Shown here: positions 10,117 through 20,690 of the stretch, in pieces | Numbering within the stretch: position 1 is the stretch's first letter | How the letters are laid out: each line of letters begins with the position of its first letter | Source of the DNA: Molanna angustata | Taxonomy: Eukaryota > Arthropoda > Insecta > Trichoptera > Molannidae | Direction of reading: 5' to 3' | Assembly: GCA_963576475.1 (NCBI GenBank) | Contig: OY754980.1 | Span: forward strand, 34,208,431-34,272,430 | DNA length: 64,000 nt | Program-made: the position numbers and the translations under genes | The notes under the pieces: generated by a model | The model's database searches: none | Seen by the model: the letters and a program-made list of their open reading frames with translations, nothing else | Told to the model about the DNA's origin: nothing

Positions 10117-11435
10117 CACTACAGTGATCGCGCGGGTGACATGTGTCACCCACTGTGTAAAATTAATAAACAGTTTCTGAACGCACTGCGCTACAGTGCT
10201 GTTCTTTTCGGTATTCCTCAAGTATGAAACATACTTCCTGTCAGTAGCACGACAGTCATCACAGCGCATTTACAGCTGCGCAGTACAGCTACAAAGTTCC
10301 TGGGTGACGTATGTCACCCGCGCGAGCTCTCGAGAAAAGAATCCGAAAAGAAATAAAATCTGATCTCGAACAAGATTGTGATGACCTGGATCAAGAAAGT
10401 AATGACTCTGATGACTACAACGTTACCTTATGAATGTTTGCATCATATCAATCTCGCAATTGAACAAAATGGAGTAAATTTAGAACCAGAGCTCACAACA
10501 TGCTGACACGACCTCTAGTTCCAAAAGGTTTTGCCCGAGAAGCTAAAACTTTTTCAATATTCCTGTCGAATGCACAATTATTTATATTAATATAATCAAA
10601 GAAAGATATCAGAGACAAGGAGATGCAGATCGAACGGATTTCACAGAAAACATCGAAGTGTATGCAGATTTGCAGCCAGAAGGTCCATTTCGGCAATCTT
10701 ATCAAATGTGCCGTCAATATGATGTAACGCGTAATAGCTGTCGATGGTTGTTTACATTATTTTATAATTTCGTGAGTATACCTATAAATTGTTTGGTTAT
10801 ATACCAATTGAACGATTCTCTAGTAAAGTGCATTCGTTGCAAATATTTTACAATATTTTGGATTTGAACTTGTGAAACTTCTCATTACGCGATGGGTATA
10901 TTTATACCCAGGAGTATAAAATGTAAAGTCAGGCTTCTTATGGAACTACAAGAATATCCAAAAGTACAATAATGCTGATTCGTGTGACTTTGCAGTAGAG
11001 CCCGAGATCGGAGCGCTCGGAAACACTGCGGCAAGTGTAATATATAAGCGTGTTTGCCCAGACCCACCATGTGGTTGTCTGTCCCGAATGCGATGATATT
11101 ATGATTGAATATTAAAGATACAAACAAAATCATTATAATGAAATGATTCCTTTGATAATTTATAATGTTCATATAGTTAAAAACTGTGTTGATCTCAACA
11201 AGTTCAAATTATGTTATTTTTTTAGAAGTTTATTGTTTTCTTCATAATTAAATTATATAAAAAACTTTATGTTTACTTTTAAGTATATGATGAGAAATAA
11301 AGCTGATTTTTAATAGTAATACTTATTTTTCTAATTTCCGTTAAATAAAATATCAAAAATTGCTAATTGTAATGGGTGACACATGTGCCCCGAGCGAGCA
11401 CTCAAGGAGTACTTGAAGGCGCGAGTACTCTAGTG
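10117..11435 (+). mobile_element. Decayed piggyBac-like DNA transposon
   Basis: The left end follows a TTAA at 10113-10116 and starts CACTACAGTGATCGCGC. The right end read from the minus strand starts CACTAGAGTACTCGCGC and ends at 11435. Both ends then carry an ACATGTGTCACCC string. Internal relics fit a PGBD transposase: DFTENIEVYADLQPEGPF (near 10640-10700), DVTRN (near 10720), and a C-terminal cysteine cluster (GKCN, THHVVVCPEC) near 11010-11095. At 1.3 kb with several frameshifts, and with most of the catalytic region missing, it is a dead deletion derivative. The right flank reads TCAT, not TTAA. Confidence 0.75.
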
Positions 11436-11439
11436 TCAT

Positions 11440-12190
11440 GAAATAAAATTTCTCAAATATATTAAACAGTTTGTATTGTATCCAGTAGCGAATCATCGAA
11501 TGATCGCAAAATTATGTACAATCTATCTTATTAAAATAAATCGACTTCAAAGTGTTCCGTTCTCTCTGATGATCTGTACGTATATAATTCGCCGATTCAT
11601 AATAATACTCAATAGCCTTCGCATATTTATGAATTTCACGATTCCCATCATCATACTTAGTTCAAATGGAACCACCTCAGGAATAATTGAAAAAGGAATC
11701 ATAGAATTGGGACGACATGGCAAAAAATATTATTAATTGCAAGCGACTTTGCATATTTAAGATTATTGATATTTTTTTCTCCTGAGTTTCATCATCAGAA
11801 CTCGATAAAATATATATGAGTGATCATCTCTTAAGCATTCTTGACCAAATTGAAATGGGACCAATCGGAAGATACGCCTTTTCTAATGAATTAACGAAAT
11901 CGGTCATCTTCGTAAAAAGAACATAGATAATAGCTGAACATAAACAATTTTACGTCGAAATAATGACATCCTATAAGTCGATTAAACCGTAAAAACGGAA
12001 TATACCGACTAGAAACGTAAATTAATATACAAGTTTTGATTCGTCGATAAGTATGATCTCGTTAGTCGCAAAATTATCACCACGCCCATCGATTAAATAC
12101 ATTATTTTTAGACATCGTCATCATCCATCCTATTATTGTGTGTCCAGTGATATTCTTGTTGTTATGATACTCCTGTGATAAATTTTTTTT
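11440..12190. other. Unassigned stretch
   Basis: AT-rich; open frames up to 86 codons lack motifs. Nothing recognised. Confidence 0.35.
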
Positions 12191-12440
12191 CCAGGTTAAC
12201 TGACTCTCTCCAGGCGATGTGACCAAAGAAGCTTAATACCCGGTGGCTGCAGACAATCTTCTTTTTACTTTGAGCTCTTTAAGGACCGAGTCATTCGTTC
12301 TCAGCATGCGACGCCAACACCACATTTCAAATACGTCAATCCTAGCACAATCACGGGACTTCACTGTCCAGGTTTCGGCTGCATAAAGGGATTTCGGAAA
12401 GATGAGAGTTCTGATGATTTAAATTTGGTGGAGTTGGAAA
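12191..12440 (-). pseudogene. LINE-C relic, post-RT region
   Basis: The minus strand reads IRTLIFPKSLYAAETWTVKS, then ARIDVFEMWCWRRMLR, then NDSVLKELKVKRRLS, with frameshifts, then a FFGHIAW-like end. This is the YGAETW-to-GHI block of RTE/BovB-like LINE ORFs, as at 52736-53385. About 250 bp survive without RT motifs. Confidence 0.8.
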
Positions 12441-13914
12441 TATCTCGATCTTTCCTGATCTTGTTGTCTTGCATAAGAACCCTGGTACAATTTCTGAACG
12501 ACACAGTTTTCAATGTAATTTATCGACTGTCGACGTTATATTATTTTAAAATAATATATATCAGCTTTCTATTTACGTTTGGATACACTTTTGACATGGC
12601 ACCCGTTGATTCATTGTCTCAGATGCAAAATAAAACTTACATTAATTTATAAGATAATACTATATTAAATCAGTTTATTCATTGATGTATTTCTTGTTAC
12701 AATGAATAGTTAATTCAATAAGTCGGATTTGAATATTTGTATACCAATTTCATTAAGACGTAATATTTGTACAGAATCAAATCAATATTGTAAAATGACA
12801 ATGTGTCTCACACATTTCCATGGAAATCAATCAGAAGTTTCAATTCAAATAATAGTATAATAATAGACTGTGTAATTGAATAATTCAATTCTGCGAGATC
12901 AGCAAGTTCGAAGGATTCCTGGGTTGAGTATGAATGAGTGTGGGTATGAGGAGGATTGATGAGAGAAGAAATTGGGGTAAGAGATATTATATAGAAGGCG
13001 TGCAAAGCTTACTGACAGTAACCTGTAACATACGAGGATAAAGGAACATGAATAGGAAATGATCCATCAGTTCGAAGTTCCTACATATCGAGATATTTAC
13101 TCTTCAAATATGCACATACATTCTCTGCTGTCGCTAAACGAGGAATTCATATGAATAAATAAATTCAGGTCGTGATTGAATATCAACATAGATACATACA
13201 TGCATAATCAGAAAGACTGTTCAAGAGATTCACCCACCGACCCCCTGGCGAATGTATTTATCCCCCCACCCACTTCTCCCCTTAACTTTTCAACTGATCC
13301 CAGAGATATAATCATATTGCAGGGGATGGGACTATAAATAGTATTAAAATGCTGATGGATCGCTCCTTGTGACTGCATCAGGTCTCGGTTGTAGAACCAA
13401 ATCACGTCATAAAATTTATGCAGAAAACTGCATCGCTGGATTTAATGTCCTTTAAATAAAGGCTTTTTTCTGTTTTAAAATGTTCAAAGATATGGGATGT
13501 AGTGATAAAATCGTCCATAGTGGGAGTTATATGTCCTAAATTCCATCTCACGTTGAATATTATGAAAGCAACGCTTCATAATATCGTGGAATTTGTTTAT
13601 TAACTCCGCATATGTTTTGTAAATAGCGACACGAGATAATTTATCATAATTGGAGCCAATCCTTGCAAACGCTTCTTGTTATATACCTAACTGATTCTGG
13701 CTCTAGTCCTATTACCAGATTCTGACTGTGAACCTATACACGCCATCATGGATGATGATATTTTCTATTGCGTTTTACTGAAGTACTAACTTACATAATA
13801 AATCACACCAAGTGCCATATTTATGTATGATCAACACATAGATACTCTTGTCTATCATATCTGCAAAATAGCACTCACTCTAAATATGGAAAGTCCACTG
13901 AAAATAGTTTTTTA
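12441..13914. other. Unassigned AT-rich region
   Basis: No repeat family or coding motif recognised. Short frames around 12425, 12808 and 13208 have no homology that I can see. Confidence 0.35.
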
Positions 13915-14043
13915 CTCCTCACTAACCCAAGGGGATATAGTGGGGAGCTATGATTTCGCAATTTTTAAGGCTATCTTTTTATTGCAGATTATCATCTAGT
14001 ATCATGCTGAGATTGTATTCTGAAAGTTTCATCACAATGTATC

Positions 14044-14075
<32 letters not shown>

Positions 14076-14455
14076 TGTGTGTGTGCTGTGTGCTGTGTGC
14101 TGTGTACGGCCTGTTTATTTTACTTTATCAATTATAGACTAAAGTAGGTAGGTACTCATTCGATTCTTTTCAAATTATACATATTTGTACATATATCTGA
14201 TAGACCCCATTAGATTTTGAAAGATATTTGAAATGTGCTTCTCAACTTTTTTAACTGTCAAATATTTCAAAGTGACCCCAAGCTCAGTAACTTTAAAATT
14301 TGAAATTTTTATTTTAATTGGTAAAAAAGCACATCACTTTTATAAAATGGCATTGAAATATTTAAATAATTCTTTCCATACAAAATTTGAATAATTTAAA
14401 GAAGGACTTGTTACTGAGGAGCTTAGCGTTGGCCACAACCTACTCGTTTTAATCA
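13915..14455 (+). repeat. Dispersed repeat D1, full-length copy
   Basis: It starts TTACTCCTCACTAACCCAAG and ends in the GCGTTGGCCACAACCTACTCG string. It includes TAGTATCATGCTGAGATTG, a GT-rich microsatellite, and AAATATTTCAAAGTGACCCC. Near-terminal ACTCCTCACTAAC is inverted at the other end as GTTAG-GAGGAGT in other copies, so D1 may be a MITE-like TIR element. No coding capacity. Confidence 0.75.
14043..14104. repeat. (GT)n microsatellite within D1
   Basis: GT dinucleotides are interrupted by AT and followed by CTGTGTG repeats. Other D1 copies carry only a short GTGTGTGC version, so the expansion happened in this copy. Confidence 0.95.
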
Positions 14456-15156
14456 TTCACGTATACGTCATTCAAAATAGGCAACTGCTGCCCAAGAATA
14501 AGACGAGGTGGCATTTAAATTTCAACAAATAACTACATATATCAACTAAACTATTTTATAGAGTTAAAAAGGTAATGTGAGTCATCATCATATGCATATA
14601 CATATGTACATTTAGTGTATGTATTTTGTATCTTGTTATTTTTATCTAGTATTTGCACAAATCAGACCGTTGAAAAAAATATAAGCAATAGACAATGACA
14701 GTCTGCATATTATTTTTTTTGATTTAGCGGTAAAGTTAGAACACGAATAACAGATCAAATCAAGTCTGCACAAAATATATGACAATCAATATAAATAAAA
14801 TGTCTGTATCCTGAGAGTTTTATCTGCATCTATAGTGCAATAATGATTTCAACTACATAGGATAAGAGATGTAAATAAAAAAATATACAATTATAAAATA
14901 AAACATTAAAAATTAAAATAAAAAACCTACAGTATGCGCATAAAACAAAGAATATAATAAAATAGATTACGAAATAATTATGTAATATTCATAATAATTG
15001 TAAATGCAAACAACTTTTAACGCCATATCCATTTTTCGATATCATCAGATAAGCTGATCAGCCTGTCCATTCCGTTGAAATACGCTTCCTAGATTTTTGT
15101 TGAGGTAGGTATCGTTCATTTTTATATTGAAAATCAAAAATCTTGCATTTTGTGAA
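14456..15156. other. Unassigned, very A/T-rich
   Basis: A-rich low-complexity DNA around 14870-14990. Nothing else recognised. Confidence 0.4.
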
Positions 15157-15207
15157 CTTGGTTATTATACAATAATAATAATGATGCAAATACTAAGTAT
15201 AATTAAA

Positions 15208-15248
15208 CACTACTAGTTTCGGGAGTGCACTCCTCCCATCAACAGGTG
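15208..15248 (-). ncRNA. Hammerhead-like motif, left arm of PLE-2
   Basis: On the minus strand: a CAC strand, then CUGUUGA, U, stem II GGGAG/CUCCC with a 7-nt loop, GAA, then ACU/AGU, A, and GUG, which pairs with the CAC. This has the same order as the PLE-1 ribozyme, including the extra U before stem II. A6 of the CUGANGA core is U here, so activity is doubtful. Confidence 0.5.
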
Positions 15249-15279
15249 AATTAAAACTAAATAATGTTACTAAGATTCT

Positions 15280-15811
15280 ATGTCTACAAAAATAACACAA
15301 CATCTTCCTACAATAATCAAACCAGCATTTTATACAAATAATAATCTCGGAAAACTACTTTGTAACTCAAAAACAAAAATAGATATAAAAGAAATAAGCG
15401 GTATCTACGAAATATCATGTGGAGATTGCGATTCATTATACATTGGCCAAACCTCCAGAAACATTAATACGAGGATTTAAGAACATATGTAGGCGATGTA
15501 TAATGAATAGCAACTTCTCAGAATTCGCAAACCACACATTTGAAACCAACCACTCATTCCATAGCCACACTGTTAAACTCTTACACCAGGTAACACACAA
15601 AGGTCATTTGATGAATAGTTTAGAGACAATAGAAATTCAAAGAAACATTAACTTAGGTAAACCGCTTATCAATAACACCAAATTCTTTAATTCTTCTCCA
15701 TTGTTGACTATTTTCCCGTTATCCGTCCCTCATTCTTCTGTCCAACCAATCACAACGTACAATTTACCCCTACCCCGCCTTACACCCCACCAATCAACAC
15801 AACACACTTAG
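15280..15811 (+). pseudogene. PLE-2 C-terminal GIY-YIG endonuclease fragment
   Basis: It encodes the linker and nuclease that end a Penelope-like protein. A first frame (15280-15480) reads IIKPAFYTNN, SGIYEISCGDCDSLYIGQTS with the GIY and YIG motifs and a CGDC pair. A frameshift near 15478 then passes to the frame ending at 15811, which reads SLETIEIQRNINLGKPLINN, aligning with ILESIEINRAPKNQ of PLE-1. The RT domain is absent, and with the frameshift the copy is dead. The Pro-rich C-terminus resembles the PPHPPPPSSS end of PLE-1 in style. Confidence 0.85.
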
Positions 15812-15849
15812 TAGACATAGAATCTTAGTAACATTATTTAGTTATAATT

Positions 15850-15890
15850 CACCTGTCGAAGGGAGGAGTGCACTCCCGAAACTAGTAATA
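15850..15890 (+). ncRNA. Hammerhead-like motif, right arm of PLE-2
   Basis: The same core as the left arm, on the plus strand: CAC, CUGUCGA, GGGAG/CUCCC stem, GAA, ACU/AGU, A. Here the downstream GUG strand of stem I has been replaced by an inserted (AAT)n/hairpin sequence, so stem I cannot form. Confidence 0.45.
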
Positions 15891-15960
15891 ATAATAATAA
15901 TAAGGACAATTTATAAAGCGCCGTTTAGTGACAACCGTGGTCACCTCAAGGGCGCTTTAG
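15888..15960. repeat. Small hairpin insertion in PLE-2 right arm
   Basis: About 73 bp are present in the right arm and absent from the left arm. It begins (AAT)n and contains TAAAGCGCC (15914-15922), paired perfectly with GGCGCTTTA (15951-15959). Inside are GTGAC and GTCAC, which pair as a second stem. It resembles a minute MITE or a structured non-autonomous insertion. Confidence 0.6.
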
Positions 15961-16080
15961 TAGTGTTTAATTATACTCAAAAAGTGGTATTTAGCAAAGT
16001 ATTTGCATCATTATTATTATTGTAATTATGGACTACCATAAAGTTACCGTCAAATCTATCAATCTTGGTTATTATATAAC

Positions 16081-16140
16081 TATTATTGTTCTTTAAAAAT
16101 AACGTTATTCTTGTTCTTTAAAAATAACGTTATTAATTTG
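16081..16140. repeat. Tandem duplication, about 26 bp x 2
   Basis: TTGTTCTTTAAAAATAACG with the following TTATT occurs twice in a row immediately right of PLE-2. Confidence 0.85.
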
Positions 16141-16248
16141 TATTTACAATTTTCTTTAATCGTAGAAAACATAATGTCTTTTATGATTGCATACATTGTA
16201 ATATGATCCCAGTTGGAAGTTAATGGTAATTTTTTTTGACAAATTAAC

Positions 16249-16806
16249 ATCTCAATAGAGACGAAGTTGGAATATTTTAAGAGAACCGGGAACTCAATGC
16301 ACTAACAATAAGAAGACAGATAACGATGAAGACAGTAAAAATGTAGGTATCTATTATAGGTGAATGTCGCGGAAACGTTTATGTCAAATATTAATTTTAC
16401 ATGTACCCATAACAATAACATGTATGGAACATTCACGAATTGGAATCACTAAAAACAAAAAAAGACAACCGAACTGGCTACCTGCATTTTAGCCAAACCT
16501 TTGTTATCAGTAGTAAAATTTTATCTGTTTGGCTGAGGGCACCAAATATTTAGTAGCACAAGACGAAATTTTTTGCAGTCACTATAGTTCGGTTAGTTTA
16601 AACATGATTTTTGTTTCAGTGTTGATAAGGGAAATCAATTAACTAATTGGTGAACGTTGCGCAAGCACTTAAAGTGGATCACGCTTTCCAGTCGATGACA
16701 GATCGTAAGCCCGATCGTAAGTTATTTTGATTTCGATGACAGATCGTAAGTTATTTTGATTTCCTGATTCTCCTATGATATTCTTACTTTGTCTGTATTG
16801 AGATAT
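16249..16806. mobile_element. MITE-2, about 0.56 kb with inverted ends
   Basis: The left end (16249-16297) carries CATCTCAATAGAGACGAAG and GGAATATTTTAAGAGAACC. The right end (16759-16806) carries the degenerate reverse complement, TTCTCCTATGATATTC and GTCTGTATTGAGAT. There is no ORF. Parts of the right half recur at 22377-22460 and 50176-50320 (GTGAACGTTGCGCAAGC, TGACAGRTCGTAAGCCC). A GATGACAGATCGTAAG block is duplicated internally near 16694 and 16735. Confidence 0.65.
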
Positions 16807-17030
16807 TGATCTATCAAAAACATATTTTTTTATAAGTCTGCCACGTGTGGCTACATGTTACTTTACATTCAATAACAAATATTGGTAAAATAATCATAGG
16901 ATAGTTAGATACGTGTTAAATTATTATATTTGACATGTACATAGAACACGTTAGATGTCCGAGAAGTAATATCAAATAAATAAATAAAATATACCATTTA
17001 GATTAAAAATATTCTTTGCACGTCCATGTG
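16807..17030. other. Unassigned stretch
   Basis: Nothing recognised. Confidence 0.35.
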
Positions 17031-17215
17031 AACAGTTAGTATTTCGAAAGACGGAAATGTTAGATGCGTGAACAACAGACGAACATGTATAGGACGATGT
17101 ATGTGTGTCAAGTTAAAAATATGTGGCGTTCGTTTATCTCTGCCTATCCCGTAAGGGACATGGGGTGATGGATTGTATGTATGTACCTATGTATGTATGT
17201 TTAACTGTAAAAACA
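17031..17215 (+). pseudogene. LINE-A 3' end relic
   Basis: It contains GGAAATGTTAGATGCGTGAA, CAGACGAACATGTATA, TATGTGGCGTTCG, CTGCCTATCCCGTAAGGGAC and GTGATGG, then a TATG-type tail. These match the 3' end of LINE-A at 25822-26032 and 29192-29916. Only the last part of the ORF and the tail remain. Confidence 0.8.
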
Positions 17216-17262
17216 ATAATGTAAGTTATTTTCTCGGTCACAACTAAATCGTTGAAGTTGAA

Positions 17263-17340
17263 TATTTATTTATTTATTTACACAATATACGGCATAAGTC
17301 ATTTATGTGTTACAATACTAAAAATGATTTCAAAAAGATA
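17263..17340 (-). repeat. LINE 3' end with (AAAT)n tail
   Basis: Read on the minus strand it has GACTTATGCCGTATATTGTG followed by AAATAAATAAATAAAT. This is the style of the 3' ends of CR1-like LINEs in this window (for example 60390-60470). No coding part is left. Confidence 0.5.
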
Positions 17341-18017
17341 ATAATATCAAATATAATTTTAACATGTTAAATTATAACTTAAATTGTGAATACTTCGGAA
17401 AAATGGTTAAAAACTTGTTTTAAATTTTTAGATAAACTAAATAATGGCCTAAATAAGTACAATGATAATAAGAAGTGATATAACTTCACTTCAAAACTTG
17501 TCAACTGTCAGTTAGAAAGTTTTGTGATAAGTTTTGTGGTTTGACGAAACTCTGTAGGTACTTATTATTATTGAAAATTTGTCGTTCTTCGACTTAATTA
17601 TAATGTTGGGTCAGACACAACCAGAGGCAATCTATAATCGTCTTAAAACTGATCACTTCAAAGAAATATTAATTATTCACCATTTTGAAATGTGTCCTGA
17701 ATTAACCCCAAAGTGGCAGATCTCAAAATAAAATTAACAACATGGTTAATAAATATTTTATGTAGGTACTTTGAAGTAGGTATCTATTTGAAGATAATAA
17801 TTGTTATGTGATAGTCATAATGGTAAGCTGTAAGGCCTCTGTGCCGACATCCTGCGTTCGATTCCCAGCAGAGGAGAAGTTAATTTATTTTTCTCATGCA
17901 AATATTCCTTCACATGACAAGTGGGCGCCATTGCAATTTGATTATAATATACTCTCCCCTTGCACAGGTAATTTTATAAATACAAAAAGTACTACACCCG
18001 AAAAGAGTTTGTAATAA
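17341..18017. other. Unassigned stretch
   Basis: AT-rich; nothing recognised. Confidence 0.35.
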
Positions 18018-18425
18018 CAAAACGCGTTTCCGGAAAATTAACCGTAGCCGATTGACCGCGGGGAAAATTAACCGTATGGATAGTTGACCGTGGGGACAGT
18101 TTGCCGTGGGGACAATTGACCTTGGGGACAGTTGACCTAATCGATAATTCACCATGCGGAATTAATCAGAAATTACTTCATCTTTTTATTTTTCCGTAGT
18201 ATATAAATTGCGTCTTCATGCTCATTTTAAAAAGTAGTTTTGAAAAAACCCACGGCCAACTGTCCCCACGGCTGACTGTCCCCTTGGTGAATTGTCCGTG
18301 CGGTGAACTATCCCCACGGTAAACTCTCCATACGGTAAATTGTCCCCACTGTCAAATGTTGAAAGGGCGTACGGACAATCGTGGTCAATCGGCCACGGTA
18401 AATTGTTCGGGAATCGACAAAATGG
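18018..18425. mobile_element. Foldback-type element built of short degenerate repeats
   Basis: The left arm (about 18033-18145) is a run of degenerate 15-17-bp units around GACCGTGGGGACAGTT. The right arm (about 18246-18412) is a run of their reverse complements (AACTGTCCCCACGGC, GGTGAACTATCCCCACGG). They are separated by about 100 bp of AT-rich DNA. Long inverted arms made of tandem short repeats are typical of foldback elements. No transposase is present. Confidence 0.7.
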
Positions 18426-18640
18426 TACCGAAAACAACGCGAGCAAAAACTTTTTTAGTAAGAGTTATTAAGTTATTAAAAGTGGCTGATCAATGTATAG
18501 AAACTCAAAGCAGCGTACGCACATACTCCGTAGTGATAAAATATGCGCTTCTATTCCGGATCCGGCGTATATTTAGTTAACTCAAAATCGTGATCAGACT
18601 TTGGTGTGTTGGTCGCCGATCTCTGCTAGGAGCGGCACAA
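18426..18640. other. Unassigned lead-in to satellite
   Basis: It ends with GGTCGCCGATCTCTGCTAGG and AGCGGCACAAAAAGAAG directly before the 189-bp array. This could be a LINE 3' end, not proven. Confidence 0.35.
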
Positions 18641-20156
18641 AAAGAAGAATAAGACGAGTTATTTTTCAGTAGATATTTAGACTTATTTTGATAATATTAA
18701 CGTATTTGAAAGATAAAATTACCTCTTTATATCCACAACATTACCTTCCCGAGATTCTCGTGATTTCCCCATTAAATGCATCTCTCTGATCTCCCATTAT
18801 CTCGGCTAAGGGTTAAGACACGGATATAAAAAGAAGAAGAAGACGAGTTATTTTTCAGTAGATATTAAGACTTATTTTGATAATATTATCGTATTTGAAA
18901 GATAAAATTCCCTCTTTATATCCACAACATTACCTTCCCGAGATTCTCGTGATTTCCCCATTAAATGCATCTCTCTGATCTCCCATTATCTCGGCTAAGG
19001 GTTAAGACACGGATATAAAAAGAAGAAGAAGACGAGTTATTTTTCAGTAGATATTAAGACTTATTTTGATAATATTATCGTATTTGAAAGATAAAATTCC
19101 CTCTTTATATCCACAGCATTACCTTCCCGAGATTCTCGTGATTTCCCCATTAAATGCATCTCTCTGATCTCCCATTATCTCGGCTAAGGGTTAAGACACG
19201 GATATAAAAAGAAGAAGAAGACGAGTTATTTTTCAGTAGATATTAAGACTTATTTTGATAATATTATCGTATTTGAAAGATAAAATTCCCTCTTTATATC
19301 CACAACATTACCTTCCCGAGATTCTCGTGATTTCCCCATTAAATGCATCTCTCTGATCTCCCATTATCTCGGCTAAGGATTAAGACACGGATATAAAAAG
19401 AAGAAGAAGACGAGTTATTTTTCAGTAGATATTTAGACTTATTTTGATAATACTATCGTATTTGAAAGATAAAATTCCCTCTTTATATCCACAACATTAC
19501 CTTCCCGAGATTCTCGTGATTTCCCCATTAAATGCATCTCTCTGATCTCCCATTATCTCGGCTAAGGGTTAAGACACGGATATAAAAAGAAGAAGAAGAC
19601 GAGTTATTTTTCAGTAGATATTAAGACTTATTTTGATAATATTATCGTATTTGAAAGATAAAATTCCCTCTTTATATCCACAGCATTACCTTCCCGAGAT
19701 TCTCGTGATTTCCCCATTAAATGCATCTCTCTGATCTCCCATTATCTCGGCTAAGGGTTAAGACACGGATATAAAAAGAAGAAGAAGACGAGTTATTTTT
19801 CAGTAGATATTTAGACTTATTTTGATAATATTATCGTATTTGAAAGATAAAATTCCCTCTTTATATCCACAACATTACCTTCCCGAGATTCTCGTGATTT
19901 CCCCATTAAATGCATCTCTCTGATCTCCCATTATCTCGGCTAAGGGTTAAGACACGGATATAAAAAGAAGAAGAAGACGAGTTATTTTTCAGTAGATATT
20001 TAGACTTATTTTGATAATATTATCGTATTTGAAAGATAAAATTCCCTCTTTATATCCACAACATTACCTTCCCGAGATTCTCGTGATTTCCCCATTAAAT
20101 GCATCTCTCTGATCTCCCATTATCTCGGCTAAGGGTTAAGACACGGATATAAAAAG
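18641..20156. repeat. 189-bp satellite, 8 tandem copies
   Basis: GAGTTATTTTTCAGTAGATA starts at 18656, 18845, 19034, 19223, 19412, 19601, 19790 and 19979, so the period is exactly 189 bp. Each unit carries CCTTCCCGAGATTCTCGTG and GATCTCCCATTATCTCGGC, and ends with GACACGGATATAAAAAGAAG plus a GAAGAAGAAG run. Copies differ by only a few bases. The first has the divergent AAGAATAAG joint and the last lacks the GAA run. There is no coding potential. Confidence 0.95.
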
Positions 20157-20690
20157 TAAGTGCAGTTTTACAAAATGGCTACTTACTTCAATTTCCCATT
20201 TAGTTTTAGGAAGCAAACTTCCCCTATGCAGACTGAATTAATGGATTGCTGACAGAGAGATTTGTTGAAAGAACTTGAAAGTTATATTGGTGCCAAGTTG
20301 GAACAATAACCTGAAATATATTTAAAGTATTTAAAGCGGCAAAAATAACAGATACTACTCATTATTTAAAAACAACAGTGGTTTAATATCAAGATAAGGA
20401 ATAATTTGTTAAAAAACATGTTTATTCCGTATAACTTCCAAATTTCACTTGCATTTGTTTATTTTCATTTTTATATAATATTATATATGTGATTAACAAT
20501 TCATAATATTTGTAGCTGCTATATCCCACTAGGTACTTGAATACTTGAACCGATAATTTCAAAAACATTATGAAGTTATGACACTCAAAGTGAATGCCAA
20601 TTATTATCAATTGTTATCGACATTACAGAACAAAAAAACACTATAAGCACAGAATAAAATTTATGAATTATAAAATGGAAACTTAGAACA
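20157..20690. other. Unassigned stretch
   Basis: AT-rich; nothing recognised. Confidence 0.35.

Larger units (their letters stand above)
15157..16076 (+). mobile_element. PLE-2: truncated Penelope-like element between inverted arms
   Basis: A GIY-YIG coding fragment (15280-15811) lies between two inverted arms of about 75-110 bp. On the left the arm runs through CACTCCTCCCATCAACAGG to TTCTATGTCTAC; on the right it is the reverse complement, beginning GTAGACATAGAATC and ending GCACTCCCGAAACTAGT. CTTGGTTATTATA occurs at 15157-15169 and 16064-16076, a plausible 13-bp target duplication. Both arms contain a hammerhead-like core. PLEs often have such terminal repeats in inverted orientation. The family differs from PLE-1 at 36-43 kb. 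Confidence 0.75.

Noticed and set aside
13950..14147. Small cysteine/valine-rich protein
   Set aside because: The frame is created by the GT microsatellite inside dispersed repeat D1.
15020..15060. CUGAUGA-UAUC-GAAA on the minus strand
   Set aside because: The core strings are right but there is no room for a stem II, and stem I pairing was not found.
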